Numbered from the stretch's first letter, positions 38,405 through 48,496 are shown. The stretch: 64,000 nt of DNA from an uncultured Lachnospiraceae bacterium (GCA_905233955.1 CAJOFQ010000001.1:1-64000), one strand, 5' to 3'. Translations and numbers: made by a program. Notes: generated by a model not told the origin, from the letters alone.

Positions 38405-39793
38405 TTGCAGGGGATTTTTAGAGGGCGTATCACAGAATTAAAGATTTTGGATAAGAAATACAAACAAAAAGGGTTTGTAATGACCGTTTTATATGGAAGA
38501 CGAAGAGTAGGAAAAACCCGGCTCGTAAATAAGTTTATGCAAGAACATGATTGCAAGCGCATTTTCTTCACAGCCGTTGAGCGCGAAGAGACGGAACTGC
38601 TATCCATGATGACAGAAGCCGTTCTTTTAGCGCTTGCACCTGATATGGCTGACAGCATCAGTTTTAACAGTTTTGAAAATTTATTTGACTTTGTTGGTAA
38701 GCAGGCTGAAAAAGAAAGAATCATTTTTTTTATAGATGAATACCCGTATTTGGCAAAACAATGTCCATATATACAGTCTGTTCTTCAAAAGGAAATAGAT
38801 ACCAAATGGCAGACGGGAAATCTGTTTTTGATCCTTTGCGGTTCACTTGTCAGTTTTATGAAAGATGAAGTTCTTGCCGAGTCTGCGCCGTTACACGGCA
38901 GAAGTAGTCTGGAGTTAAAACTCAGACCTTTTAATTATCTTGAAACAGCCGAATTTCTGGAAGGTTTCACTAATGAGGAAAAAGCTGTTTGTTATGGTCT
39001 TTCGAATGGCGTGGCAAAATACATAGAGCAGTATGATCCGGATTTGGATCTCGATGAGAATATTATTACGCAGTTTTTTTCTGTAGGTGGATATTTTACG
39101 GAAGAACAGATTAGAACAATTGTTTCAAGCGAAAGGCATAATCCTGCTTTATACAATTCAATCGTATCTGCGGTGGCAACAGGTCATACCAAAAACGGAG
39201 AAATCGCAACATACATTGGTTCGGATGATGTGACCTACCCGTTAAAGGTGCTTGTAGGCGCAGAGATCCTTGAAAGGAGAATGTCAAAAAAGCCTTATTA
39301 TGTCTTAAATGACAGCATGCTTGAATTTTGGTTCCGATATGTAAATCGGGCAACCAGCCTGATAAATGCCGGCTCGGGAGATGCCTATTATTATTCTAAT
39401 GTGAAAGATCATCTGCATGATTTTATGGGAAAGGTATTTGAAAAGATGGCCAAAGAATACCTTCTAATGAATGCAGGCCAGAAGGGCATTCCAATTCTTA
39501 CGGAAATAACAGATTATCAGGCTTCAGTGCTTGATGAAAATAAAAAACATAAGCAGATAGAGATAGATCTTTTAGGAAAAAATAATAAGGATATCCTGCT
39601 TGTCGGTGAGTGTAAGTTTAAAAATTACCCCTTTGATAAAGCAGAGTTTGAAAAACTGATGGATAAGGTTAAATACATTCCGGCCAATGCTCCGGAAATA
39701 TATATCTTCTCGCTAGCTGGCTTTACCGATTATGTCAGGGAAAATGCTGGTAAATGCAAGTTGATCAGCATTGAAGAAATGTATATGATTTGA
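38405..39793 (+). CDS. AAA ATPase with DUF234/restriction-like C-terminus (archaeal-type ATPase family)
   Basis: TTG start after GGAGG; YGRRRVGKTRLV Walker A; IIFFIDEYPYLAK Walker B; C-terminal EIDLLGKN...VGECKF nuclease-like motif. Confidence 0.82.
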   Translation: MQGIFRGRITELKILDKKYKQKGFVMTVLYGRRRVGKTRLVNKFMQEHDCKRIFFTAVEREETELLSMMTEAVLLALAPDMADSISFNSFENLFDFVGKQAEKERIIFFIDEYPYLAKQCPYIQSVLQKEIDTKWQTGNLFLILCGSLVSFMKDEVLAESAPLHGRSSLELKLRPFNYLETAEFLEGFTNEEKAVCYGLSNGVAKYIEQYDPDLDLDENIITQFFSVGGYFTEEQIRTIVSSERHNPALYNSIVSAVATGHTKNGEIATYIGSDDVTYPLKVLVGAEILERRMSKKPYYVLNDSMLEFWFRYVNRATSLINAGSGDAYYYSNVKDHLHDFMGKVFEKMAKEYLLMNAGQKGIPILTEITDYQASVLDENKKHKQIEIDLLGKNNKDILLVGECKFKNYPFDKAEFEKLMDKVKYIPANAPEIYIFSLAGFTDYVRENAGKCKLISIEEMYMI

Positions 39794-39870
39794 CATTCTG
39801 GAACATCCTCTTGAATGTAGTTACAAAATCGGCAATAATGATTTGTAAACTATAGACGGAGGAGTCAAAA

Positions 39871-40989
39871 ATGGATGAAAAGAAAAGAGTTCAGTTTATT
39901 GATATGGTAAAGGGCATAACGATACTATGCGTTGCCTTGTACCATATCATCGCCCCGGGAATGTTTTGGAGATTCTTTGCGGGTATCATTGGGTCATTAT
40001 TTTTTTGTTTTTTCTTTTTTTCAGGATATTTCTACAGTCCCGGTAAAAAGACTTTGACAGAAAGTATCCTCTCCAGGGCCAAATCACTTCTTGTTCCGTT
40101 TTTTTCATATTCACTTACATTCTGGATCATAGGAAGTATAATTTTAATTATTCAGGGCGCGGAAACAATAGTAGATGCTTTATGTTGTCTTAGAAACTTC
40201 TACGCCGGTTCCATCTGGAACAGAGTGATTCAGGATCAGTTCGGTTGGGAGTACCATTCCTTAGGCAGAAATTATCCGTTTCTTGCGGATTTTTGGTTTC
40301 TTCCTGCATTGTTTCTTGCCAGCATAGTGTTTATAGTCATAGTTGAAAAAATATCCAAAACCATCATCTCTCAGTTCATATCAATGGCTGTTTTACTGTT
40401 TATCTCAGGTGCGCTTAGTTATTTTTCGATAAATCTTCCGTACAATCTGCAGATGATACCATTTTGGGCAGCACTTGTGCTGCTTGGGTATACTTGTAAA
40501 CTGTTAAAGGTCTTCGACAGGCTTAAGGGAATGGCAGCGTGGATTTTAGGAGCCTTAGCTGCTGTGATTTCCATATCCGTTATTGTTTCTCTTGGTTATG
40601 GCACAAATTTGTTCCGGGGTATCTTCGACGAACCTGTGGTTTGGGTCATGATTTTCCTGTTCATAAATGGATTTATCAGTATATGGGGAGTATCCATGGT
40701 TTCCAAGCAAATTGAAGATATTGGTGTAAATGTCAGTAAGATTGCATTTTTGGGTTCTCATTCAATATATCTTTATATGTATCATGTCTTCATAGCGTGG
40801 CTGATCTGCAGCTTTACCGGATTCTCCATGAGATATGATCCGGAAACGATGACGGTTTCAACTCTTGAGAAGAGCATTTTACTGTCTCTTGCAAGTGTTG
40901 CTATATCAATACTGATAAGTGTGTTGGCGGCAGACAAAGGGAAAGATATAAAAGTGAAACGGATATTTATGGCTGATTGGGAAGCTTGA
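39871..40989 (+). CDS. Acyltransferase 3 family membrane protein
   Basis: RVQFIDMVKGITILCVALYHI and about 10 TM segments. Confidence 0.85.
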   Translation: MDEKKRVQFIDMVKGITILCVALYHIIAPGMFWRFFAGIIGSLFFCFFFFSGYFYSPGKKTLTESILSRAKSLLVPFFSYSLTFWIIGSIILIIQGAETIVDALCCLRNFYAGSIWNRVIQDQFGWEYHSLGRNYPFLADFWFLPALFLASIVFIVIVEKISKTIISQFISMAVLLFISGALSYFSINLPYNLQMIPFWAALVLLGYTCKLLKVFDRLKGMAAWILGALAAVISISVIVSLGYGTNLFRGIFDEPVVWVMIFLFINGFISIWGVSMVSKQIEDIGVNVSKIAFLGSHSIYLYMYHVFIAWLICSFTGFSMRYDPETMTVSTLEKSILLSLASVAISILISVLAADKGKDIKVKRIFMADWEA

Positions 40990-41024
40990 ACTATTTTCAA
41001 TAATGGAATACGGTTATTAGAAAA

Positions 41025-41903
41025 ATGAAAGATAAATTTAAAATCACTGGATGTGTTTTGTGTATTATACTGATTTTAATAAGCATAATAGTAGTATCTC
41101 CGTATGCCGGTGATATTAAGAATTATGAAAATATAAATAAGACACTTGATGAAAAGCGTACATCTGTCATTGAAATCTCAGCGGTTATTAACGGGTTGTC
41201 CCTGGTCATAGCTGCGGTACCCGGAGATGCAACAACGCCAATATCTAATGAGATATCCCAGTTTAATACATATCTTGTAATAGCTCTCGCTGCTATAATG
41301 TTTGAAAAATTTATACTTCCGTTGTTAGGATTGGTAGTGTTCAGATTTATTGTACCTGTGATGCTTACAGCTTTATTATTTTATATTATATTCAGGAAAC
41401 GAAAGCTTCTGGAGGTTTGCATACACCTTTTTGCGTTAAGTGTTGTATTAATGACCATAATTCCATTAGGAATAAAGGGTGGAGCTATTATAGATAAAAG
41501 CTTTGGCACAGATAATCTGATTTCCGAGTTAAAGGCTGAAATGGAAAACATAAATGATCTGTACAAGGAAGCTGAACATAACGAAGAAGATTCTGATAAT
41601 AACTATTCCGAAGGGGCCGTTTCATTTTTTGATGGCTTATATGACAAATTGAAAGACTCTGCGGACGATGTCAGCAGCATCATAAAGGAAACAGTTACAA
41701 AAAATTCGGACTTGATAAAGGAAAAATCAAAAGTGATAATAAGCAGGATAATGGATGTGTTGGCAGTAATCATTGTATCAAATGTTGTGTTGCCTATATT
41801 GTCACTCCTTGTTATGTGCTGGGCGATCAAAACTGCTTTAACAAATATATTTCTGTTTGAACCGGAGATAGATGTATCAAAGCTTATCTCGAAAAAGAGT
41901 TAG
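41025..41903 (+). CDS. Hypothetical multi-TM membrane protein
   Basis: Several TM helices; ordinary composition. Confidence 0.7.
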   Translation: MKDKFKITGCVLCIILILISIIVVSPYAGDIKNYENINKTLDEKRTSVIEISAVINGLSLVIAAVPGDATTPISNEISQFNTYLVIALAAIMFEKFILPLLGLVVFRFIVPVMLTALLFYIIFRKRKLLEVCIHLFALSVVLMTIIPLGIKGGAIIDKSFGTDNLISELKAEMENINDLYKEAEHNEEDSDNNYSEGAVSFFDGLYDKLKDSADDVSSIIKETVTKNSDLIKEKSKVIISRIMDVLAVIIVSNVVLPILSLLVMCWAIKTALTNIFLFEPEIDVSKLISKKS

Positions 41904-42691
41904 ACAATTTTTTCAAACAATCCAAGCTTTTCACAGGCCTGATATATTCCGTCCTGGTCTACAGGAGCGGTGATATAGTCAGCCCGTTCCTTGACTTCCG
42001 GGACTGCATTGCCCATAGCCACCTTGTACCATCCGTCATCTGTGAACATGGACAGGTCATTAAGTGCATCTCCAAACACCACTGCATCCTTAAGATCTGC
42101 ATTAAAATGCTGCATAACCCGTTTGATGCCGTATGCTTTGTCTGCCGGTTCTACAAAAATGTATTCCTTGTGGAAACGGCACCAAGGGAGCTTTTTTAGG
42201 GATTCAAGAGCCTGCTCATCGGGCTCATAGCAGGCTATGTATGCTTTGTAGATATTATCATAATTGCGCGGATCAAGTCCCGGGACTATCCTGGTATTCA
42301 TGTATTTATCATCGGAAAATTCTTCAAAGCTTTTGTCAGGAGTAAAGCGGATTTTGGAGTCCTCCACCTGAAGACCCCAGGGGTATCCTTTTTCTATACA
42401 TTCATCAATAAGCTCTATTATATCTTCTTTTGGAAGGGGAGTTATGCCCAGGAATTCCCCGTCAATAGTTGCTCCGTAGCCTCCATCGCTTATCATATTA
42501 TCAAAATCCAGCTGCTGCATATAATCGGTGGCCATTGCATGCATCCGGCCTGTGGCAATACACATAAAATGACCGGCGTCCCTAAGCTTTTTAAGCGCAA
42601 GCTGTGTGGATTCAGGTATAAAACCGGCTCCGTATCCTCCTGCAACCAGTGTTCCGTCTATATCGAAGAATAAGTATCTTTTCTTAGCCAT
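41900..42691 (-). CDS. HAD-superfamily Cof-type phosphatase
   Basis: YLFFDIDGTLVAGG; VVFGDALNDLSMF. Confidence 0.92.
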   Translation of the reverse strand: MAKKRYLFFDIDGTLVAGGYGAGFIPESTQLALKKLRDAGHFMCIATGRMHAMATDYMQQLDFDNMISDGGYGATIDGEFLGITPLPKEDIIELIDECIEKGYPWGLQVEDSKIRFTPDKSFEEFSDDKYMNTRIVPGLDPRNYDNIYKAYIACYEPDEQALESLKKLPWCRFHKEYIFVEPADKAYGIKRVMQHFNADLKDAVVFGDALNDLSMFTDDGWYKVAMGNAVPEVKERADYITAPVDQDGIYQACEKLGLFEKIV

Positions 42692-42729
42692 GGTCTGCTC
42701 CTTTTTTATTCAAACATTTCAAAGAATAC

Positions 42730-42844
42730 TATGATGTTGGGGTCAAAAGTATTTGCCCCCAACTTAATTCGTGTTTGGGCGGGTCACAAAGTCTCAAATC
42801 ATTGCGCAAGCGCATGATTTGGACCTTTTGACCCTGATATCATA
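42730..42844. repeat. MITE-like/hairpin intergenic element, copy 2
   Basis: TATGATGTTGGGGTCAAAAGT at left and ACCTTTTGACCCTGATATCATA at right; two internal hairpins homologous to copy 1. Confidence 0.75.
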
Positions 42845-42992
42845 CTATATCTCATTATAATCACTTTTTCAATTATGGATTAATGCTTGCATTTACGGTA
42901 CAAATGTGATAATATCACAAAAGTTGTCTTTATGTAGATTGATTTAAGAGCTTTGTTTTTGGCAGAGCGTACTTATACAGGAGGATATCATA

Positions 42993-43232
42993 ATGTTAAA
43001 AGTAGTTTTAATGGTTGCTTTTATTCTTATTAGCGTAATACTTACGGTGATTATTTTATCACAGGAGGGCAAGCAGGCAGGACTCGGTTCCCTAAGCGGC
43101 CAGAGTAACACGGACAGTTATTGGAGCAAGAACAAAGGACGCTCCAGAGAGGGTATCCTTGTAAGGGTTACGACGGTTTTGGTTGTTCTATTCTTTGTTT
43201 TGGCTGCGGTTTTGTGTATCGGAAGTCTCTAA
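42993..43232 (+). CDS. secG: Preprotein translocase subunit SecG
   Basis: ILSQEGKQAGLGSLSGQSNTDSYWSKNKGRSREG; upstream of rnr. Confidence 0.93.
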   Translation: MLKVVLMVAFILISVILTVIILSQEGKQAGLGSLSGQSNTDSYWSKNKGRSREGILVRVTTVLVVLFFVLAAVLCIGSL

Positions 43233-43240
43233 GATATTTT

Positions 43241-43270
43241 AACCATCGGGTTTTACCCGGTGGTTTTTGT
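43241..43270 (+). terminator. Terminator after secG
   Basis: ACCATCGGGTTTTACCCGGTGGTTTTTGT. Confidence 0.75.
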
Positions 43271-43379
43271 GTCATATGGGGGATTTTGTATTAGGAGCCT
43301 GGTACTGTCCAATGAACACGAAGTGTGAATTGATGACTCTAAAGGACTAGCTTCGCGTCGCAGTAGAGGAGATATTGTT

Positions 43380-45395
43380 TTGAAAAAAGAATTAACAGGT
43401 TTATATAGACAAAATGTCAAGGGATTTGGATTTGTAACCGTAGAAGGTTATGATGAGGATTTTTTTATTTCCAGAGATAATCGGCTTAATGCTTTTAATA
43501 TGGATATGGTAAGCATAGTTCTTCTGCCCGAGAGAAGCGGCAGCCGTTGTGAAGCAAAGATAGTTGCAGTTAAAGAAAGGGCAGTAGACTCTTGTATAGG
43601 AGTTTTTGAACGAATTGGTTCTTCTGGTCTATTATATCCTGATGATCAGAAGCTTCCTCCTGTGATTCGCATATCACACAAAGGTTTTAATGGAGCTATA
43701 GGAGGCCAGAAGGTTGTCTGCAAAATATTATCCTATGGCGGCAAGGAAAAAAAGAGTCTTCCGGAAGGAGAGGTAACTGAAATACTGGGATTTAAGGATG
43801 ATCCCGGTGTGGATGTAATGTCAGTTGTTTATAAGTACAGGGTGCCTGTGGATTTTGACACTGAGGTTATAAAGGAATCAGAAGGTTTGCCCAAGAGCGT
43901 ATCCAAGCGTGATATGAAACATCGTTTGGATCTTACTGCAGCAAGGACGATAACCATAGACGGAGATGATACAAAGGATTTTGACGATGCCATATCCATA
44001 GAGCGAAAGGGCGATGGATATGTACTTGGCGTGCATATTGCTGATGTTTCTCATTATGTTAAGGAAAATTCCTGCCTGGATAAAGATGCTTTAAACAGGG
44101 GCACCAGTATCTATCTGGCTGACAGGGTTATTCCAATGCTTCCAGAAAGGCTGTCTAACGACATCTGTTCTCTAAAGGAAAAAGAAAATCGACTTACATT
44201 AAGTGTTTTGATGCGCTTTGACGCCAAGGGGCGTATTATGGACTATGATATTGCTGAATCAGTAATATGTGTGGATCATAGGATGACCTATAGTCAGGTT
44301 AACGAGATATTGTCCATGAATAATCGAAGCCTGTGTGTAAAATATGCTGACATTCTGGGAGATCTTTTCCTGATGGAGGATCTGGCAAAAAAGATCAGAA
44401 AAAGGAGAACGCGGCGTGGAGCAATAGATTTTACATTCCCTGAAGCCAAGATTAAGCTGGATGATTCAGGCCGGGCAATCGATGTTGTAGTCCTGGATCG
44501 GGGCGTTTCTGAAATGATGATTGAAGATTTCATGCTGTCAGCAAACGAGACGGTTGCCACTGAATTCTCATTAAGAAAGCTGCCTTTTTTATACCGTAAT
44601 CATGATAAGCCGGATGAAGATAAGATTATATCACTTCGAAAAACAGCAGCCGGTTTTGGCATACAGCTTGGGGGCAAAGGCGGCAAGGTAACTCCCAAGC
44701 ACCTTCAAAGGTTTATAAAAAAGCTTAAGGGTCTTCCACAGGAGGATTTGTTATCCATACTTACACTTCGTTCCATGGCAAGAGCCGAATACTCTGATAG
44801 CAATCTGGGCCATTTTGGCCTTGCTTCGGAGTATTATTGTCATTTTACATCGCCCATTCGCAGATATCCTGATCTGATCGTTCACAGGATCATCAAGGAA
44901 TCGCTGCATAATAAGATAAAAAAGAAAAGAAAAGAGCATTATGCTTCAATTCTTCATGATATTGCCGAAAGAAGCAGCAGCTCGGAACGGCAGGCGGATG
45001 AGCTTGAACGGGATGTAACTAAGATGAAAATGGCGGAATATATGCAGGATCATGTTGGAGAAATTTTTACAGGCCGTATTTCCGGAGTTACACAGTGGGG
45101 ATTCTATGTTCAGCTTCCTAATACTGTTGAGGGAATGGTTCCGCTGCGTATGATCACTGATGACTATTATGAGTTTAATGAGGAAGCTCAAACCCTAACT
45201 GGTGTCAGAACTCACCGTGTATTCACTCTTCAGGATGAAGTGACTATCAGGGTGGATCGAGTGGATGTGGCGGCAAGGATGATCGATTTTTGCCTGTATG
45301 AAGAAATGAGTCAAAAGTCTCACAAGCAAAAAAGGAGAAAGCATGGCGGAAAAAAAGCTAAGATCAATAGCAAGGAACAAAAAAGCAAGTCATGA
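43380..45395 (+). CDS. rnr: Ribonuclease R
   Basis: TTG start; RNB motif DGDDTKDFDDAIS; S1 domain GRISGVTQWGFYVQLPN. Confidence 0.96.
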   Translation: MKKELTGLYRQNVKGFGFVTVEGYDEDFFISRDNRLNAFNMDMVSIVLLPERSGSRCEAKIVAVKERAVDSCIGVFERIGSSGLLYPDDQKLPPVIRISHKGFNGAIGGQKVVCKILSYGGKEKKSLPEGEVTEILGFKDDPGVDVMSVVYKYRVPVDFDTEVIKESEGLPKSVSKRDMKHRLDLTAARTITIDGDDTKDFDDAISIERKGDGYVLGVHIADVSHYVKENSCLDKDALNRGTSIYLADRVIPMLPERLSNDICSLKEKENRLTLSVLMRFDAKGRIMDYDIAESVICVDHRMTYSQVNEILSMNNRSLCVKYADILGDLFLMEDLAKKIRKRRTRRGAIDFTFPEAKIKLDDSGRAIDVVVLDRGVSEMMIEDFMLSANETVATEFSLRKLPFLYRNHDKPDEDKIISLRKTAAGFGIQLGGKGGKVTPKHLQRFIKKLKGLPQEDLLSILTLRSMARAEYSDSNLGHFGLASEYYCHFTSPIRRYPDLIVHRIIKESLHNKIKKKRKEHYASILHDIAERSSSSERQADELERDVTKMKMAEYMQDHVGEIFTGRISGVTQWGFYVQLPNTVEGMVPLRMITDDYYEFNEEAQTLTGVRTHRVFTLQDEVTIRVDRVDVAARMIDFCLYEEMSQKSHKQKRRKHGGKKAKINSKEQKSKS

Positions 45396-45810
45396 TTATT
45401 TTTTCGAAGAAATATATGAGGCGGGAATATGCCTTGTAGGTACAGAGGTTAAGTCGCTTCGTATGGGCAAGTGTTCCATTAAGGAAGCCTTCATACGAAT
45501 TGATAATGGTGAGGCAATTATTTACCAGATGCATATATCTCCTTATGAGATGGGCAATATATTTAACAAGGATCCCATAAGACCAAGAAAGCTGCTGCTT
45601 CATAAACAACAGATCAGAAAGCTGCAGGGTCAGATAACACAGCAGGGTTATACCATTGTCCCGGTAGAAGTGTACTTTTCGAAGGGTCTGGTAAAGTTAA
45701 AAATTGCTTTGGCAAAAGGTAAAAAGCTATATGACAAGCGGCATGACATAGCTAAAAAGGATCAAAGAAGAGAAGCGGAAAGAGAGTTTAAGGTTAGAAA
45801 CCTTCGCTGA
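45343..45810 (+). CDS. smpB: SsrA-binding protein SmpB
   Basis: GICLVGTEVKSLRMGKCSIKEAFI; KKLYDKRHDIAKKDQRREAER. Confidence 0.97.
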   Translation: MAEKKLRSIARNKKASHDYFFEEIYEAGICLVGTEVKSLRMGKCSIKEAFIRIDNGEAIIYQMHISPYEMGNIFNKDPIRPRKLLLHKQQIRKLQGQITQQGYTIVPVEVYFSKGLVKLKIALAKGKKLYDKRHDIAKKDQRREAEREFKVRNLR

Positions 45811-45840
45811 CAACAAAGGTTTGTCAGCATTAAGGGTTTC

Positions 45841-45868
45841 TTGACAAAATGGCCTACTATGCTACAAT
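45841..45868 (+). promoter_or_regulatory. Promoter for leuS
   Basis: TTGACA (45841-45846)-N16-TACAAT (45863-45868). Confidence 0.7.
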
Positions 45869-45912
45869 ATTTCGGTGTTTTTTGATTGTTCACAGGCAGG
45901 AAGGACGAAAAA

Positions 45913-48324
45913 ATGGCAGAACCTTATAATCATAGAGAAATAGAAGAAAAGTGGCGCCGTATCTGGGAGGAGTCACCTGTTAATCCCAAGGATGAAAATA
46001 AGGAAAAATACTATTGTCTGGATATGTTCCCTTATCCATCTGCTAACGGGTTGCATGTGGGACATTGGCGCGGATATGTTATATCTGATGTGTGGAGCCG
46101 TTACAAGCTGATGCAGAATTACTACATTATCCATCCTATGGGATGGGATGCGTTTGGTCTGCCTGCTGAGAATTACGCCATCAAGATGGGAATTCATCCT
46201 GCCAAGTCTACGGCGGATAATGTTAATAACATCCGTAAACAGATCAAGCAGATCGCTGCAATTTATGATTGGGATATGGAGGTTAATACTACCGATCCTG
46301 ACTATTACAAATGGACTCAGTGGATCTTTCTTCAGATGTTCCATAAGGGACTGGCATATCAGAAGGAGATGCCAATCAACTGGTGTCCTTCATGCAAGAC
46401 GGGACTTGCCAATGAAGAAGTGGTTAACGGCAAGTGTGAACGCTGCGGAGCAGATGTTACCAAGAAGAATCTTAAACAGTGGATGCTTAAGATAACAGCC
46501 TATGCAGATCGTTTGTTAAATGATCTTGATACGCTGGATTGGCCTGAAAAGGTCAAAAAAATGCAGACAGACTGGATAGGCAAGAGCTATGGTGCAGAAG
46601 TAGTATTTCCTATCGATGGAAGGGATGAAACCCTGACAGTTTATACTACCAGACCTGACACCTTGTATGGCGCTACCTTTATGGTACTTGCGCCTGAGCA
46701 TGAGCTGGCAGCTTCACTGGCTACAGATGGACAGGAGCAGGCAGTTTCGGATTATATCTACAAGACATCTCTCAAGTCATCTGTAGACAGACTTCAGAAC
46801 AAGGAAAAGACCGGAGTATTTACCGGAAGTTACGCCATTAATCCTTTAAGTGGTGCAAAGATTCCTATCTGGCTTTCGGATTATGTCCTGGCTGATTACG
46901 GTACGGGAGCTATCATGTGTGTTCCTGCCCATGACGACAGAGATTTTGAGTTTGCGACCAAATTTGATATCCCGATTATTCAGGTAATATCCAAGGATGG
47001 TACCGTTGATGCTGACATGAAGGAAGCATACACTGATGCATCCGGTATTATGATCAACTCAGGTGAGTGGAATGGAAGAGAGTCAGCCGAGCTTAAGCTG
47101 GAAGCACCTAAGATCATTGAGGATAAGGGGCTGGGTAAGAAGACCGCCAATTACAAGCTTCGTGACTGGGTATTTTCCCGTCAGCGCTATTGGGGTGAGC
47201 CGATACCTATAGTTCATTGCCCTGATTGCGGCGCAGTGGGTGTACCTGAGGATCAATTGCCTCTGACGCTTCCGGATGTAGAAAATTATGAGCCTACCGG
47301 AACCGGAGAATCTCCTCTTGCAGCTATGGAGGATTGGGTCAATACTACCTGTCCATGCTGCGGCAAGCCTGCTAAGAGGGAAACCAATACTATGCCTCAA
47401 TGGGCAGGATCATCCTGGTATTTCCTAAGATATGTGGATAACCACAATGATAACGAACTGGTTTCCAGGGAGAAGGCTGATAAGTACCTGCCGGTAGACA
47501 TGTACATCGGCGGGGTAGAGCATGCTGTGCTTCATTTGCTGTATGCCAGATTTTGGACGAAATTTTTGTATGATATCGGGGTTGTTTCCTTTGAGGAACC
47601 CTTCAAGAAATTGTTTAATCAGGGCATGATAACCGGCAAAAACGGCATTAAAATGTCCAAATCCAAGGGCAATGTCATATCACCGGATGATCTGGTACGC
47701 GATTACGGCTGTGATTCATTAAGACTGTATGAGCTGTTTGTCGGACCTCCGGAACTGGATTCCGAATGGGACGACAGAGGAATAGACGGTGTATATCGTT
47801 TTATTTCGAGGTTATGGAAGCTTGTAATGGATCATAAGGATGACGGTGCCGGTGATACACCTGAGATTCTTCGTGAACGGAACCGTTTGATCTATGATAT
47901 ATCCACCCGGCTGGAGAATTTCAGCCTCAATACTGTTGTATCCGGTTTTATGGAGCATTTGAATACATTAGTATCTATGGCCAAGGATAAAAAGGTCGAC
48001 CGTGACACCATGACAGTTTTTGTTCAGCTTTTAGCCCCGTTTGCTCCGCACATAAGTGAAGAATTATATCATACTTTAGGAAATGATGCCTCTGTCTTTG
48101 CAGGGGGTTGGCCTTCTTATGATGAATCTTTACTTGAGGATGATACTGTTGAAATAGGTGTTCAAATCAACGGCAAATTAAGAGGAACAGTTACCATCAA
48201 AAAGGATGCAGATAAGGATACAGCCATCAGCGAGGCTAAAAAAGTATTAGGTGACAAGCTTTCCGGCAACATAAAAAAAGAAGTATATGTGCCGGGCAGA
48301 ATTATTAATATTGTTGTAGCTTGA
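45913..48324 (+). CDS. leuS: Leucyl-tRNA synthetase
   Basis: DMFPYPSANGLHVGHWRGY (HIGH), KMSKSKGN (KMSKS). Confidence 0.98.
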   Translation: MAEPYNHREIEEKWRRIWEESPVNPKDENKEKYYCLDMFPYPSANGLHVGHWRGYVISDVWSRYKLMQNYYIIHPMGWDAFGLPAENYAIKMGIHPAKSTADNVNNIRKQIKQIAAIYDWDMEVNTTDPDYYKWTQWIFLQMFHKGLAYQKEMPINWCPSCKTGLANEEVVNGKCERCGADVTKKNLKQWMLKITAYADRLLNDLDTLDWPEKVKKMQTDWIGKSYGAEVVFPIDGRDETLTVYTTRPDTLYGATFMVLAPEHELAASLATDGQEQAVSDYIYKTSLKSSVDRLQNKEKTGVFTGSYAINPLSGAKIPIWLSDYVLADYGTGAIMCVPAHDDRDFEFATKFDIPIIQVISKDGTVDADMKEAYTDASGIMINSGEWNGRESAELKLEAPKIIEDKGLGKKTANYKLRDWVFSRQRYWGEPIPIVHCPDCGAVGVPEDQLPLTLPDVENYEPTGTGESPLAAMEDWVNTTCPCCGKPAKRETNTMPQWAGSSWYFLRYVDNHNDNELVSREKADKYLPVDMYIGGVEHAVLHLLYARFWTKFLYDIGVVSFEEPFKKLFNQGMITGKNGIKMSKSKGNVISPDDLVRDYGCDSLRLYELFVGPPELDSEWDDRGIDGVYRFISRLWKLVMDHKDDGAGDTPEILRERNRLIYDISTRLENFSLNTVVSGFMEHLNTLVSMAKDKKVDRDTMTVFVQLLAPFAPHISEELYHTLGNDASVFAGGWPSYDESLLEDDTVEIGVQINGKLRGTVTIKKDADKDTAISEAKKVLGDKLSGNIKKEVYVPGRIINIVVA

Positions 48325-48344
48325 CAAATCAGTTGTCATGTGCT

Positions 48345-48496
48345 AATGTGTTTTGGTCGTTTTCAAGCAGAGTTATCCACTCTCACCCGGAGGCGGTTCA
48401 TGCAGCCAGCTATCCGGCGTTTATATGACAGATAATACATTAATTGTGTTTTGTTTGTTTGAGTGAAAGTGGATAGCCGGTCTATCCACTTTTTTA
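48345..48496 (+). promoter_or_regulatory. infC leader (L20-leader-like) with attenuator
   Basis: Terminator AAGTGGATAG/CTATCCACTT + T-run (48467-48495); upstream TATCCACT (48374-48381) can pair with AGTGGATA, giving a competing structure. Confidence 0.65.

Noticed and set aside
45811-45912. Possible T-box upstream of leuS
   Set aside because: Only about 100 nt with a clear promoter and no T-box sequence or terminator/antiterminator pair
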